A DNA stretch of 64,000 nt from Xenophilus aerolatus (GCA_029968055.1 JASCNX010000001.1:1674001-1738000); one strand, 5' to 3'; positions 50,809 to 59,289 are shown, counted from the stretch's first letter. The notes: generated from the letters alone by a model not told the origin. Translations and numbers: made by a program.

Positions 50809-52139
50809 GCGCGGGCCTGTGCGACGGCCATGCCGCCCTGGGCGGCCGGCGCGGCCGGCTTGTCCACCGGCACCGCGGGCCGGCGGATCGTGAGCACCAG
50901 CAGTGCCGCCAGCAGGCAGGCGCCCCCCGCCACATAGAGCGCCGGGGTGTAGGTGAGCAGCAGCGTGCGCGACATGCCGGCGCCCCAGGCCGCCGTCGCG
51001 GCGCCCAGCTGGTGGGCCGCGAACACCCAACCGAACACCATGCCGGCCTTCTGCGGGCCGAAGGTCGCGCCGGCCAGCTTGACCGTGGGCGGCACCGTGG
51101 CGATCCAGTCGAGGCCGTAGAACATGGCGAACACGCCCAGCCCGACGAGCGAGAAGCCCGAGTGCGGCAGCCAGAACAGCGAGAGCCCGCGCAGCCCGTA
51201 GTACCAGAAGAGCAGCTTGCGGTTGTCGTAGCGGTCCGACAGCCAGCCGGACAGCACCGTCCCGACGAAGTCGAAGGCGCCCATCGCGGCCAGCACCGAC
51301 GCGGCGGGCACCGGCCCCAGGCCGTTGTCGCCGCACAGCGAGATGAAGTGCGTCTGCACCAGGCCGTTGGTGCTGAGCCCGCAGATGAAGAAGGTGCCGG
51401 CCAGGATCCAGAAGGTGCGGTGCTGCGCCGCCTCGGCGAGCACGCGGAAGGGCGTGGCGAAGCCCAGGCGCGTGATCGCGGCCTGCGCAGGCGGCGCCGT
51501 CGCCGGCGTCTCGCCGTAGGGCAGCAGTCCCACGTCGGCGGGCCGGTCGCGCATGAGCCACAGCGCGAGCATGGCGATCAGGAATGCGCCCACGACGATG
51601 GGCACGACGGCGGAGCGCCACCCCCAGTGCTCGATCATCCAGGCCGCCACCGGCAGGAAGGCCAGTTGCCCCGTGGCGGAGCTCGCCGTGAGCAGGCCGA
51701 TGACCAGCCCCCGCCTGGCGTTGAACCAGCGGTTGGCGACCACCGCGCCGAGCACCATCGCCGTCATGCCGGTGCCCAGGCCCAGCATCAAGCTCCAGAG
51801 CACGAACAGCTGCCACAGCTGGTTGGCCGTGGTGACCAGCGCCATCGCGCCGCCGACCAGCGCCAGGCCGCACACCATGACCCGCCGCAGGCCGAAGCGC
51901 TCCATCAGCACCGCCGCGAAAGGCCCCATCAGCCCGAAGAGCGCGAAGCGCAGGGCGAGCGAGGAGGAAATCTGCTCCGTCGTCCAGCCGAACTCCTCGC
52001 CCAGCGGCTTGAGCATGGCGCCCGGCAGGCCCAGTGCGGCCGCCATGGTGAGCATGGTGAGGAAGGTGACGGCGGCCACCAGCCAGCCGTAGTGGATGCC
52101 TCGGGCTTGCAGCCAGGCGGAGACGCGTGTGGCGGACAT
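50805..52139 (-). CDS. MFS transporter (oxalate/formate- or monocarboxylate-type)
   Basis: This 444-residue protein has 12 membrane helices, the start ARGIHYGWLVAAVTFLTMLTMAAALGLPGAML, and MFS motifs GLMGPFAAVLMERFGLRRVM and SGWLSDRYDNRK. It resembles oxalate/formate antiporter-like members. It lies 49 bp after the MarR gene and overlaps the MATE gene. The start is ATG at 52139. Whether it imports or exports, and which compound, is unknown; coexpression with MATE argues for efflux or resistance. Confidence 0.87.
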   Translation of the reverse strand: MSATRVSAWLQARGIHYGWLVAAVTFLTMLTMAAALGLPGAMLKPLGEEFGWTTEQISSSLALRFALFGLMGPFAAVLMERFGLRRVMVCGLALVGGAMALVTTANQLWQLFVLWSLMLGLGTGMTAMVLGAVVANRWFNARRGLVIGLLTASSATGQLAFLPVAAWMIEHWGWRSAVVPIVVGAFLIAMLALWLMRDRPADVGLLPYGETPATAPPAQAAITRLGFATPFRVLAEAAQHRTFWILAGTFFICGLSTNGLVQTHFISLCGDNGLGPVPAASVLAAMGAFDFVGTVLSGWLSDRYDNRKLLFWYYGLRGLSLFWLPHSGFSLVGLGVFAMFYGLDWIATVPPTVKLAGATFGPQKAGMVFGWVFAAHQLGAATAAWGAGMSRTLLLTYTPALYVAGGACLLAALLVLTIRRPAVPVDKPAAPAAQGGMAVAQARA

Positions 52140-52188
52140 CGGGATTCCAGTGGGTCGATGAAGTCGGGGTGGTGGCCGGGCGCGACGC

Positions 52189-52644
52189 TCAACCGGCGGC
52201 GTCGTCGGCCTCGCCGGGCGCGAGCACGTCCAGCGCGTCGTCTATCAGGGCATGCAGCTGGGCCACGCGGACCAGCCCGAGCCGCTCGTTGAGCGAGCGC
52301 TGGGCCTGCTGCCACAGGGCGCGCGCCTCGTCGCGCTTGGCACGCCCGGCCGGCGTGATGCGAATCAGGCGGCTGCGGGCGTCGGCGCCCTCACCCACCT
52401 CGACCCAGCCTTCCGTGATCAGCGGCTTGAGGTTGCGCGTGAGCGTCGATGCGTCGAGGTTCATGCGCGCAGCGAGGTCGACCGGCCGCACCGGGCCCGC
52501 GGCCATGGCGTGGGACAGCAGCGAGTACTGCGAGGTCTTGAGGCCGCTGGCGGCCACGTGGGCGTCGTAGTGCCGCGAGACCACCCGGCTGAGCTGGCGC
52601 AGCTTGAAACTCGTGCAGCCCTTGGGCTTTGCGATAGCATCCAT
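52189..52644 (-). CDS. MarR-family transcriptional regulator
   Basis: This 151-residue regulator has the MarR winged helix (AGPVRPVDLAARMNLDASTLTRNLKPLITEGWVEVGEGADARSRLIRITPAG) with a dimerisation helix at each end. It starts at MDAIAKPKG, just after a palindromic operator. It heads the leftward MFS-MATE-SDR operon and is divergent from a thioesterase gene, and it probably autoregulates both directions, releasing in the presence of a phenolic or acidic ligand. The PaaI-type neighbour fits an aromatic CoA ester, but that is speculative. Confidence 0.88.
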   Translation of the reverse strand: MDAIAKPKGCTSFKLRQLSRVVSRHYDAHVAASGLKTSQYSLLSHAMAAGPVRPVDLAARMNLDASTLTRNLKPLITEGWVEVGEGADARSRLIRITPAGRAKRDEARALWQQAQRSLNERLGLVRVAQLHALIDDALDVLAPGEADDAAG

Positions 52645-52659
52645 GCCGATCATTGTAGC

Positions 52660-52679
52660 TGCAATGATTGCATATGCAA
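52660..52679. promoter_or_regulatory. Palindromic MarR operator
   Basis: TGCAAT-G-ATTGCA (52660-52672) and TTGCATATGCAA (52668-52679) are both perfect palindromes and share the central TTGCA half-site. Together they give three half-sites in 20 bp. They sit 15 bp upstream of the MarR start and 30 bp upstream of the thioesterase TTG. The site could repress both genes. Binding is inferred. Confidence 0.7.
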
Positions 52680-52708
52680 CCTTCAAGTCATCCAGAGAGG
52701 ACCGCACC

Positions 52709-53263
52709 TTGACCCCGACGAATCCCGAAGACGTGTTGAAGACCTGGCTCGCCGAGGAGGCCGACATCGTGGCCCGGCTCGACGCCGGCCCGGGCCCGGG
52801 GCTCGCCCGGCCCGAACAGATCGCCGGCAAGACCGGCCTGCAGGTCATGGAAGCGATGCTCCGCGGCGAACTGCCCTATGCCGAGATCGCCAAGACGCTC
52901 GACTTCACCATCGTCGAGGTCGGCCCGGGCAAGGCTGTGTTCCAGGGCACGCCGCTGCAGCGCCACCTCAACCCGCTGGGCACCGTGCACGGCGGCTGGT
53001 TCGCCACCCTGCTCGATTCGGCGCTGGGCTGCGCCGTGCACACCATGATGCCGCCGGGCCGCGGCTACACCACGGCCGAGCTGGGCGTAAACCTCGTCAA
53101 GGCGATCACGCCCAAGGTGCCGCGCGTGCGCGCCGAAGGCCGCGTGATCCACTGCGGCCGGCAGCTCGCCACGGCCGAGGCGCGGCTGGTCGGCCCGGAC
53201 GGCACGCTGTACGCCCACGCGACAACCACCTGCCTGGTGTTCGACGTGCCGGCGAAGCGCTGA
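52709..53263 (+). CDS. PaaI-family hotdog thioesterase
   Basis: The 184-residue protein has the hotdog pattern GTVHGGWFATLLDSALGCAVHTMMPPG, with the HGG(W/A) motif and the catalytic acidic Asp in the following helix. Such enzymes hydrolyse acyl-CoA esters, often aromatic or phenylacetyl type. The TTG start at 52709 is favoured by AGAGAGG at 8-bp spacing; ATGs upstream (52604, 52664) would overlap the MarR operator and regulator gene. It is divergent from marR and likely under its control. Confidence 0.85.
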   Translation: MTPTNPEDVLKTWLAEEADIVARLDAGPGPGLARPEQIAGKTGLQVMEAMLRGELPYAEIAKTLDFTIVEVGPGKAVFQGTPLQRHLNPLGTVHGGWFATLLDSALGCAVHTMMPPGRGYTTAELGVNLVKAITPKVPRVRAEGRVIHCGRQLATAEARLVGPDGTLYAHATTTCLVFDVPAKR

Positions 53264-53326
53264 GCGGAAGAGAGCTTCAACCCCACGCGTTCAGGGTTCA
53301 TCGGGCCGAGGGCGGCAGCGCGTCGT

Positions 53327-53341
53327 TGACAATGATTCTCA
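53327..53341 (+). promoter_or_regulatory. Fur box upstream of the ferric iron transporter
   Basis: TGACAATGATTCTCA matches the 7-1-7 Fur consensus TGATAATNATTATCA at 12 of 14 defined positions. The extended 19-bp sequence (53325-53343) is palindromic except for one pair. It lies 68 bp upstream of the fbpA-like start and should repress the operon when iron is replete. A regulator is not encoded in the window. Confidence 0.85.
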
Positions 53342-53408
53342 ACCAGCAGCACGCTGGGCCGGCGCCCGCCGGCACAAGAGATCCCAGTCGACGTCCGGAG
53401 GAGTTGCC

Positions 53409-54455
53409 ATGTCCCTGTTGTCCCGTCCGCGCCGGAAGGCGTGCGCCTTCGCCCTTGCAGCCGCCGGCCTGGTGGCTGCTGCCCTGCCCGCCCATGCCCA
53501 GGGCGAGCTGACGCTCTACACCACCCGCGAGCCGGGCCTGATCCAGCCGCTGATCGCGGCCTTCAGTGCGCAGACGCAGATCAAGGTGAACACGGTGTTC
53601 GTGAAGGACGGGCTGCTCGAGCGCGTGAAGGCCGAGGGCGCCCGATCGCCCGCGGACGTGCTGATGACGGTGGACGTGGGCAACCTGCTCGACCTGGTCG
53701 AAGGTGGCGTGACGCAGCCGGTGAAGTCGGCGGCGCTCGAATCGGCGATTCCCGCCAACCTGCGCGGTGCCGACGGCCAGTGGTTCTCGCTGTCGATGCG
53801 CGCGCGCGTGCTCTACGCCGACAAGAACCTCAAGCTCGCGAACTTCCGCTACGAGGACCTCGCCGACCCCAAGTACAAGGGCAAGGTCTGCATCCGCGCC
53901 GGCCAGCACCCGTACAACACGGCGTTGGTGGCGGCGCTGATCGCGCACGACGGCGAGGCGCAGGCCGAGCAATGGCTGCGCGGCGTGAAGAACAACCTGG
54001 CGCGCAAGGCCACGGGCGGCGACCGCGACGTGGCGCGCGACATCCTCGGCGGCATCTGCGACGTGGGCCTGGCCAACTCCTACTACGTGGGCCAGATGAA
54101 GGGCTCCAAGGAAGGCAGCGACGCCCGCAAGTGGGGCGACGCGATCAAGGTCGTCCGGCCGACCTTCGCCAAGGGGGGCGGCACGCACGTCAACATCAGC
54201 GGCGCGTCCGTCGCGAAGAGCGCACCGAACCGCGACAACGCGGTGAAGCTGCTCGAGTTCCTGGTGTCGGAGCCGGCGCAGCAGCTCTATGCGCAGGCCA
54301 ACTACGAATACCCGGTGCGCAAGGGCGTGTCGCTCGACCCGATCATCGGCCAGACCATCGGCGAGCTGAAGGTCGATCCGCTGCCGCTGGTGGAGATCGC
54401 CAAGTACCGCAAGCAGGCCAGCGCGCTGGTCGACAAGGTCGGCTTCGACAGGTAA
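53409..54455 (+). CDS. fbpA: Fe(3+) ABC transporter substrate-binding protein (FbpA/FutA family)
   Basis: This 348-residue protein has a signal peptide (MSLLSRPRRKACAFALAAAGLVAAALPAHAQ) and the ferric-binding fold (ELTLYTTREPGLIQPLIAAF, GIKVNTVFVKDG-like, GDRDVARDILGGICDVGLANSYYVGQM). The paired Tyr residues at the YY of NSYYVG are the usual iron ligands. It carries ferric iron to the inner membrane permease FbpB. It is Fur-box preceded and has GGAGGAGTTGCC as Shine-Dalgarno. A REP-like element separates it from the permease gene. Confidence 0.92.
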   Translation: MSLLSRPRRKACAFALAAAGLVAAALPAHAQGELTLYTTREPGLIQPLIAAFSAQTQIKVNTVFVKDGLLERVKAEGARSPADVLMTVDVGNLLDLVEGGVTQPVKSAALESAIPANLRGADGQWFSLSMRARVLYADKNLKLANFRYEDLADPKYKGKVCIRAGQHPYNTALVAALIAHDGEAQAEQWLRGVKNNLARKATGGDRDVARDILGGICDVGLANSYYVGQMKGSKEGSDARKWGDAIKVVRPTFAKGGGTHVNISGASVAKSAPNRDNAVKLLEFLVSEPAQQLYAQANYEYPVRKGVSLDPIIGQTIGELKVDPLPLVEIAKYRKQASALVDKVGFDR

Positions 54456-54463
54456 GTGTTCCA

Positions 54464-54550
54464 ACCCCCATGCCGCTTCGCGGCTCCCCCTTCTGCTGCG
54501 CGAAGGGGGCGCACCCGGTGGCCTGAGGGCTTCGCTTCGCTCGCCGGCCG
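54464..54550. repeat. REP-like element between fbpA and fbpB
   Basis: CCCCCTTC (54486-54493) pairs with GAAGGGGG (54502-54509) with an 8-base loop, following CCCCCATGCCGCTTCGCGG and followed by GCGCACCCGGTGG and CTTCGCTTCGC. It is a compact palindromic element in the 134-bp gap within the operon, similar to the one inside the class II aldolase gene (47283-47328). See findings. Confidence 0.6.
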
Positions 54551-54589
54551 CATGACGCTTATGAGTCGCCACCACTGCGCGAAAACCTG

Positions 54590-56266
54590 ATGCGGATCGC
54601 TCGCGGGCCAGGCCTGCGCAACGTGGGCCCACTCTGGAGCGCCGCCGCCATCGCGGTGGCGCTGGGCGTGCTCGCGCCCGTGCTCTCGCTGGCCTGGCTG
54701 GCGGCGGGTGCCGACCTCTCGCACTGGGCGCACCTCGCGCAGCACGTGCTGCCGCAGGCGGCGCTGAACACGGCACTGCTGCTGGCAGGGGTCGGCGCAC
54801 TGGTGCTGGTGATCGGCACCGGCTGCGCCTGGCTGGTGTCGAGCTGCGACTTCCCCGGCCGGCGGGTGCTGAACTGGGCACTGCTGCTGCCGCTGGCCAT
54901 GCCGACCTACATCGTGGCCTTCGCCTACCTCGACCTGCTGCACCCCATCGGCCCGGTGCAGAGCGCGCTGCGATGGGTGCTGGGCTACGACAGCCCGCGC
55001 GAGTTCCGCCTGCCCGACCTGCGCTCGATGGGCGGCGCGGTGTGCGTGCTGGGCATCGTGCTCTACCCCTACGTCTACCTCACGGCGCGCGCCATGTTCA
55101 TGACCCAGCCCGCGCATCTGCTGGAGGCGGCGCGCTCGCTCGGCGAAGGCCGCTGGGGCGCCTTCCGCCGCGTCGCCTTGCCGCTGGCGAGGCCGGCGCT
55201 GGCGGTGGGCCTGAGCCTGGCGCTGCTGGAGACGCTCAACGACATCGGCGCGTCGGAGTTCCTGGGCGTGAACACCTTGACGGTCGCCATCTACACGACC
55301 TGGATCACGCGCTCCGACCTGGCCGGCGCGGCGCAGATCGCCTGCGCCATGCTCGCGGTGGTCGTGCTGCTCGTGGTGCTGGAGCAGCATGGCCGCCGCC
55401 GCCAACGCTTCGGCTCCGCGCAGCGCATGCGGGCCATGGCACCGAGGCGGCTGCACGGCACGCGGGCCTGGGCGGCCACCGCCGCTGCCAGCCTGCCCGT
55501 GCTGCTGGGCTTCGTGGCGCCCGCGGCCTACCTGGTGGCCGAGACGATCAAGCGCCTGCGCCTGGGCCAGGGCATCTCCAGCGGCCTGTGGACCAGCCTG
55601 GGCAACACGGTGGCGCTGGCGCTGGGCGTGACCACCGCCGCCGTGCTGGCCGGGCTGCTGGTGGCCTGGGCGGTGCGCCAAGGTGCCGCGAGCACGCGGC
55701 CCGCCCGCTGGCTGGCGCGGCTGGCCAGCCTGGGTTACGCCCTGCCGGGCACGGTGCTGGCCATCGGCCTGCTGTCGCCCGCGCTGGCGCTGGACGCCGG
55801 CGTGGCGTCCGCGCTGGGCCTGCCCGGCCTGCCGCTGATGGGCCTGGGCGTGGTGCTGGTGGTCGCCTGCACGATCCGTTTCCTGGCGATGCCGGTGGGC
55901 GGCATCGATGCGGGGCTGGCGCGCATCCCGCCGGCGCTGGAGCAGGCCGCGCGCTCGCTGGGCGAAGGCACGCTGGGCGCCCTGCGGCGCGTGCACCTGC
56001 CGCTGCTGCGCCCGGCGATCGCCGCCAGCGCCCTGCTCGTCTTCGTCGATGCGATGAAGGAACTGCCCGCCACCCTGCTGCTGCGCCCCGCCAACTTCGA
56101 CACGCTGGCCACCTGGCTCTACGCCGAGGCCGCGCGCGGCACCTACGAGGAAGGCGCCATCGCCGCGCTCGCCATCGTGCTGGCCGGCCTGCTGCCGGTG
56201 GTCTGGCTGGCGCGCACGCAGCTCGACGCCGGCAGCGTCGAATCGACCGTGGGGGTGCCGGCATGA
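54590..56266 (+). CDS. fbpB: Fe(3+) ABC transporter permease (FbpB, two-domain)
   Basis: This 558-residue permease has about 12 membrane helices in two homologous halves. Each half has an EAA-type ATPase-contact motif: LEAARSLGEGRWGAFRRVALPLARPAL near residue 177 and LEQAARSLGEGTLGALRRVHLPLLRPAI near 448. This fused arrangement is typical of FbpB/SfuB. It pairs with FbpA and FbpC for ferric iron import. The ATG has no clear Shine-Dalgarno. Its stop overlaps fbpC by four bases (ATGA). Confidence 0.9.
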   Translation: MRIARGPGLRNVGPLWSAAAIAVALGVLAPVLSLAWLAAGADLSHWAHLAQHVLPQAALNTALLLAGVGALVLVIGTGCAWLVSSCDFPGRRVLNWALLLPLAMPTYIVAFAYLDLLHPIGPVQSALRWVLGYDSPREFRLPDLRSMGGAVCVLGIVLYPYVYLTARAMFMTQPAHLLEAARSLGEGRWGAFRRVALPLARPALAVGLSLALLETLNDIGASEFLGVNTLTVAIYTTWITRSDLAGAAQIACAMLAVVVLLVVLEQHGRRRQRFGSAQRMRAMAPRRLHGTRAWAATAAASLPVLLGFVAPAAYLVAETIKRLRLGQGISSGLWTSLGNTVALALGVTTAAVLAGLLVAWAVRQGAASTRPARWLARLASLGYALPGTVLAIGLLSPALALDAGVASALGLPGLPLMGLGVVLVVACTIRFLAMPVGGIDAGLARIPPALEQAARSLGEGTLGALRRVHLPLLRPAIAASALLVFVDAMKELPATLLLRPANFDTLATWLYAEAARGTYEEGAIAALAIVLAGLLPVVWLARTQLDAGSVESTVGVPA

Positions 56267-56949
56267 CCCGGGCCCTCGACATCCGCGGCCTGCGCCTGGG
56301 CTACGACACGCCGCGCGGCCTGCACACGGTGGTCGACGGCTTCGAGCTGCACCTGGCGGCCGGCCGCATCGGCTGCCTGCTCGGGCCCTCGGGCTGCGGC
56401 AAGACCACGGTGCTGCGCGCCATCGCCGGCTTCGAGCCCGCGCGCGCGGGCGAGATCCGCCTCGGCGAGCGCCTGCTGTCCTCGGCCGACACGCACCTGC
56501 CGCCGGAGGCGCGGCAGATCGGGCTGATGTTCCAGGAGTACGCGCTGTTCCCGCACCTGTCGGCGGCCGGCAACGTGGCCTTCGGGCTGCGGCGCTGGGC
56601 GCGCGCCGACCGCGAGGCCCGCGTGCGCGAGATGCTCACGCTGGTCGGCCTGCCCGAGATGGCGGCGCGCTTTCCGCACGAGCTGTCGGGCGGGCAGCAG
56701 CAGCGCGTGGCGCTGGCCCGCGCCTTGGCGCCAGCGCCGGCGCTGATCCTGCTCGACGAGCCCTTCTCCAACCTGGACGGCGCCACCCGCGAGCGCCTGA
56801 CGGTCGAGGTGCGCGACATCCTGCACGCTGCTGGGCAGACGGCGATCCTGGTCACGCACCACGCGGCCGAAGCGCAGACCATGGCCGACCACACCGGGCT
56901 GATGCACGGCGGGCGCCTGGTGCAATGGACCGACGCGGCGCCCCGGTGA
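56263..56949 (+). CDS. fbpC: Fe(3+) ABC transporter ATP-binding protein (FbpC), short form
   Basis: This 228-residue ATPase has Walker [10 protein letters not shown] near residue 41, Q-loop [11 protein letters not shown], signature LSGGQQQR near 141, Walker B LILLDEP near 161 and the H-loop TH in VTHHAAEAQ. Typical FbpC proteins are about 350 residues because of a C-terminal regulatory (TOBE/iron-binding) domain, which is missing here. The ATPase core is intact. Import should function but without that feedback domain. A terminator follows at 56969. Confidence 0.92.
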   Translation: MTRALDIRGLRLGYDTPRGLHTVVDGFELHLAAGRIGCLLGPSGCGKTTVLRAIAGFEPARAGEIRLGERLLSSADTHLPPEARQIGLMFQEYALFPHLSAAGNVAFGLRRWARADREARVREMLTLVGLPEMAARFPHELSGGQQQRVALARALAPAPALILLDEPFSNLDGATRERLTVEVRDILHAAGQTAILVTHHAAEAQTMADHTGLMHGGRLVQWTDAAPR

Positions 56950-56968
56950 TCGGGCGCCGCTGCGCACG

Positions 56969-56999
56969 AGCCCGCAGCGCAGGGCACACTGCGGGCTTT
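56969..56999 (+). terminator. Intrinsic terminator of the fbp operon
   Basis: AGCCCGCAG (56969-56977) pairs with CTGCGGGCT (56989-56997) and is followed by TTTC. The loop is 11 bases. It lies 20 bp beyond the fbpC stop. The T tract is short. Confidence 0.75.
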
Positions 57000-57019
57000 C
57001 CGCTTCCCACGAGAACGCC

Positions 57020-57436
57020 ATGCGACTCCTCCACACCATGCTGCGCGTCGGCAACCTCCAGCGCTCGATCGACTTCTACACGAAGGTGCTGGGCATGACC
57101 CTGCTGCGCACCAGCGAGAACCCTGAGTACAAGTACAGCCTGGCCTTCGTCGGCTACGGCGAAGGCAACCCGGCGCAGGCCGAGATCGAGCTCACCTACA
57201 ACTGGGGCACCGAGAGCTACGAGATGGGCACCGCCTACGGCCACATCGCCCTGGGCGTGCCCGACGCGTACGCGGCCTGCGAGAAGATCAAGGCCGCCGG
57301 CGGCAACGTCACGCGCGAGGCCGGCCCGGTGAAGGGCGGCACCACCGTCATTGCCTTCGTGACCGACCCCGACGGCTACAAGATCGAGCTCATCCAGCGC
57401 GCGGACGACGCCGGCAGCGGCCAGGGCCTACGCTGA
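57020..57436 (+). CDS. gloA: Lactoylglutathione lyase (glyoxalase I)
   Basis: This 138-residue protein has the metal ligands His5, Glu57, His75 and Glu123 in the positions of E. coli GloA (5, 56, 74, 122). It converts the methylglyoxal-glutathione hemithioacetal to S-lactoylglutathione. The start [20 protein letters not shown] is canonical and follows GAGAACGCC. It is a stand-alone gene, 43 bp from the convergent acetyltransferase gene. In a genome with several KDPG-type and triose pathways this is a useful detoxification step. Confidence 0.95.
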   Translation: MRLLHTMLRVGNLQRSIDFYTKVLGMTLLRTSENPEYKYSLAFVGYGEGNPAQAEIELTYNWGTESYEMGTAYGHIALGVPDAYAACEKIKAAGGNVTREAGPVKGGTTVIAFVTDPDGYKIELIQRADDAGSGQGLR

Positions 57437-57478
57437 TCCGGTGGCGAGGCCGGCGATCGACCGGACCGCGCACCTCGC

Positions 57479-58105
57479 CTAGCTGCGGCCGTTGGAGCGC
57501 GCTGCCCATTCCCTCGCCAGCAGGCCGTAGAAGGCAGCATCCAAAATGCGGCCGTTCACGGACCAGCGTTCGCGCAGCAGGCCCTCGCGACGGAACCCGA
57601 GCCGCTCCAGCGCGCGGGCTGCCGCCGCGTTGCCCGCGTTGATCTCGGCCTCGACGCGGCGCAGATGCAGCCTGTCGAAGCCGTAGGCCAGCAACGCGCC
57701 GGCCGCCTCGTGCAGGTAGCCGCAGCCCCATGCGCCGGGGGCCAGCGCGAAACCCAGCTCGGCGCGGCCGGCCTGCAAGTCGACGGCGAACAGCAGGCAC
57801 TCCCCGATCAGGCGCGACGGGTCGCCCTGGTAGATGCCCAAGGTGATCGATTCGCCCTCGGCGAGCGCACGCTGCTCGTCGACGATGAATTCGCGCGCAT
57901 GCGCGACGTCGGGCCACGCCGGAGTGTCCCAGTAGCGCAGGACCTCGGGGTCGGTCAGGATGGCGTGGAGAGCCTCGGCATCGGCCGGCCGCATCGGCCG
58001 CAGTTGCAGGCGCGCCGTCTGCAGGACATGCGGCGCGGGAAACGCAGGCCCGGGCACAGAGCGCGGGGCCCCAGTCGTGTCGAGCTCGGGCGATTTGGGC
58101 TGCAA
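57479..58105 (-). CDS. GNAT-family N-acetyltransferase (RimJ/RimL-like)
   Basis: This 208-residue protein has the RimJ/L-type GNAT core: LQTARLQLRPMRPADAEALHAIL, AELGFALAPGAWGCGYLHEAAGALLAYGFDRL (acetyl-CoA loop), and GNAAAARALERLGFRREGLLRE. It may acetylate ribosomal protein N-termini or small amines; the substrate is unknown. The longer N-terminus (24 residues before the domain) is Pro-rich and may not be translated; a downstream start is possible. It starts 11 bp after the thioesterase stop in the same leftward orientation. Confidence 0.85.
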   Translation of the reverse strand: MQPKSPELDTTGAPRSVPGPAFPAPHVLQTARLQLRPMRPADAEALHAILTDPEVLRYWDTPAWPDVAHAREFIVDEQRALAEGESITLGIYQGDPSRLIGECLLFAVDLQAGRAELGFALAPGAWGCGYLHEAAGALLAYGFDRLHLRRVEAEINAGNAAAARALERLGFRREGLLRERWSVNGRILDAAFYGLLAREWAARSNGRS

Positions 58106-58115
58106 AAGACCGAAC

Positions 58116-58523
58116 TCAGGCCGACGCGCCGAGGATCAGCTGGGTCTGCGTGACCACGGCGCACAGCCGGCCGTCGGCGTTCGTGACCGAGGTCTGCCAG
58201 ACGTGCGTGGTGCGGCCGCGGTGCAACGCGATGCTCTCGCCCCGCACGCGCGTGCCGACCTTCGCGCCGGCGATGAACTTGGTGCTGGAGTCGGTGGTGG
58301 TCGTGCGCTGGCCGGCACCCAGGTTGACGACGGTGCCCACCGCGCCCAGCGTGTCGGCGAAGGCCATGTAGGCACCGCCGTGCAGGATGCCGCCGCTGGT
58401 GCACAGGTCCGGACGCACCTCCAGTTCGGCGACGACGCGCTCCGGCGCCACCTCGAGCAGCCGCACGCCCATGAGGCCCGGGAAAAGCGGTTCGAGCAGG
58501 GTCTGCAGCTGGTCGGCGGTCAT
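58116..58523 (-). CDS. PaaI-family hotdog thioesterase (second copy)
   Basis: This 135-residue protein has the hotdog motif SGGILHGGAYMAFADTLGAVG with the HGG and following Asp. It hydrolyses acyl-CoA or related thioesters. It is different in sequence from the thioesterase at 52709, which has HGGWFATLLD. It is read with the downstream acetyltransferase gene. The start MTADQLQTLLEPLFPG follows a GGAGAACCGC-type ribosome site. Confidence 0.87.
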   Translation of the reverse strand: MTADQLQTLLEPLFPGLMGVRLLEVAPERVVAELEVRPDLCTSGGILHGGAYMAFADTLGAVGTVVNLGAGQRTTTTDSSTKFIAGAKVGTRVRGESIALHRGRTTHVWQTSVTNADGRLCAVVTQTQLILGASA

Positions 58524-58560
58524 GCGGTTCTCCTGGGAGTGCCGGAAAGCAAGCGGCAGT

Positions 58561-59289
58561 TCAGCAGCCCAGCCGCTCGGCCAGCGCCACGATGTCGCGC
58601 ACGTGCAGCGAGTTCTCGGCCCGCGGCGACACGTCCTTGGGCTGGGCGGCGCCGAACTCCAGCGGCCGTTCGATGTAGCCGGTGGCCAGGCCGCACACGC
58701 GCGCGGCCGCCAGGTCGTCGTGGTGGGCGGCGGCCAGCATCACCTCGCTGGGCGCCACGTCGAACACGGTCGCCACGCCGAGGTAGGTGCGCGGGTCGGG
58801 CTTGTAGGCCTTGAAGACCTCGGCCGAGAGGATGCAGTCCCAGGGCAGGCCGCCGCGCTTGGCCATCTCGGTCAGCAGGCCGATGTTGCCGTTGGACAGC
58901 GTGCAGATCGTGTACTTGCGCTTGAGCCGGGTGAGCCCCTCGACCGCATCGGGCCAGGGCGGCAGCCGGTGCCAGGCGGTGTTCAGCTGCTGCACGCCAG
59001 CGCCGTCGAGCCGCCCCTCGGCGCCGAAGTCGCGCAGCACGCCGTCGAGGATGCCGCGGTGCAACTCGTCGAGCAGGGTGAAGCCGCCCTCGCCGCTCGC
59101 GATGCGCGCCATGACGCGGCGCATGGCCGGCTGGTAGCCCGCGCGCCAGGCCAGGGCGAAAGCGCTGCCGTCGACGCCGGGCAAGGCGCGCTCCACCTCG
59201 GCGGCGATGCCGCCGTGCCAGTCGACGACGGTGCCGAAGACGTCGAAGGCGATGACTTTCAGGGAAGCGGGGTCGAAATCGGTGTCCAT
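58561..59289 (-). CDS. Haloacid dehalogenase type II-like HAD hydrolase
   Basis: This 242-residue HAD enzyme has the nucleophile Asp16 in AFDVFGTVVDWH, the second motif TLSNGN and the metal-binding AAAHHDDLAAA. It fits 2-haloacid dehalogenases or phosphatases of the same subgroup; the two cannot be told apart here. It lies downstream of Eda and Edd in the leftward gluconate block (gap 77 bp). A role in removing a phospho side product or haloacid is only speculative. Confidence 0.85.
   Translation of the reverse strand: MDTDFDPASLKVIAFDVFGTVVDWHGGIAAEVERALPGVDGSAFALAWRAGYQPAMRRVMARIASGEGGFTLLDELHRGILDGVLRDFGAEGRLDGAGVQQLNTAWHRLPPWPDAVEGLTRLKRKYTICTLSNGNIGLLTEMAKRGGLPWDCILSAEVFKAYKPDPRTYLGVATVFDVAPSEVMLAAAHHDDLAAARVCGLATGYIERPLEFGAAQPKDVSPRAENSLHVRDIVALAERLGC

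Noticed and set aside
52604-52708. ATG start for the thioesterase at 52604 or 52664
   Set aside because: Both would overlap the divergent regulator gene or its operator. The TTG at 52709 has AGAGAGG at good spacing.
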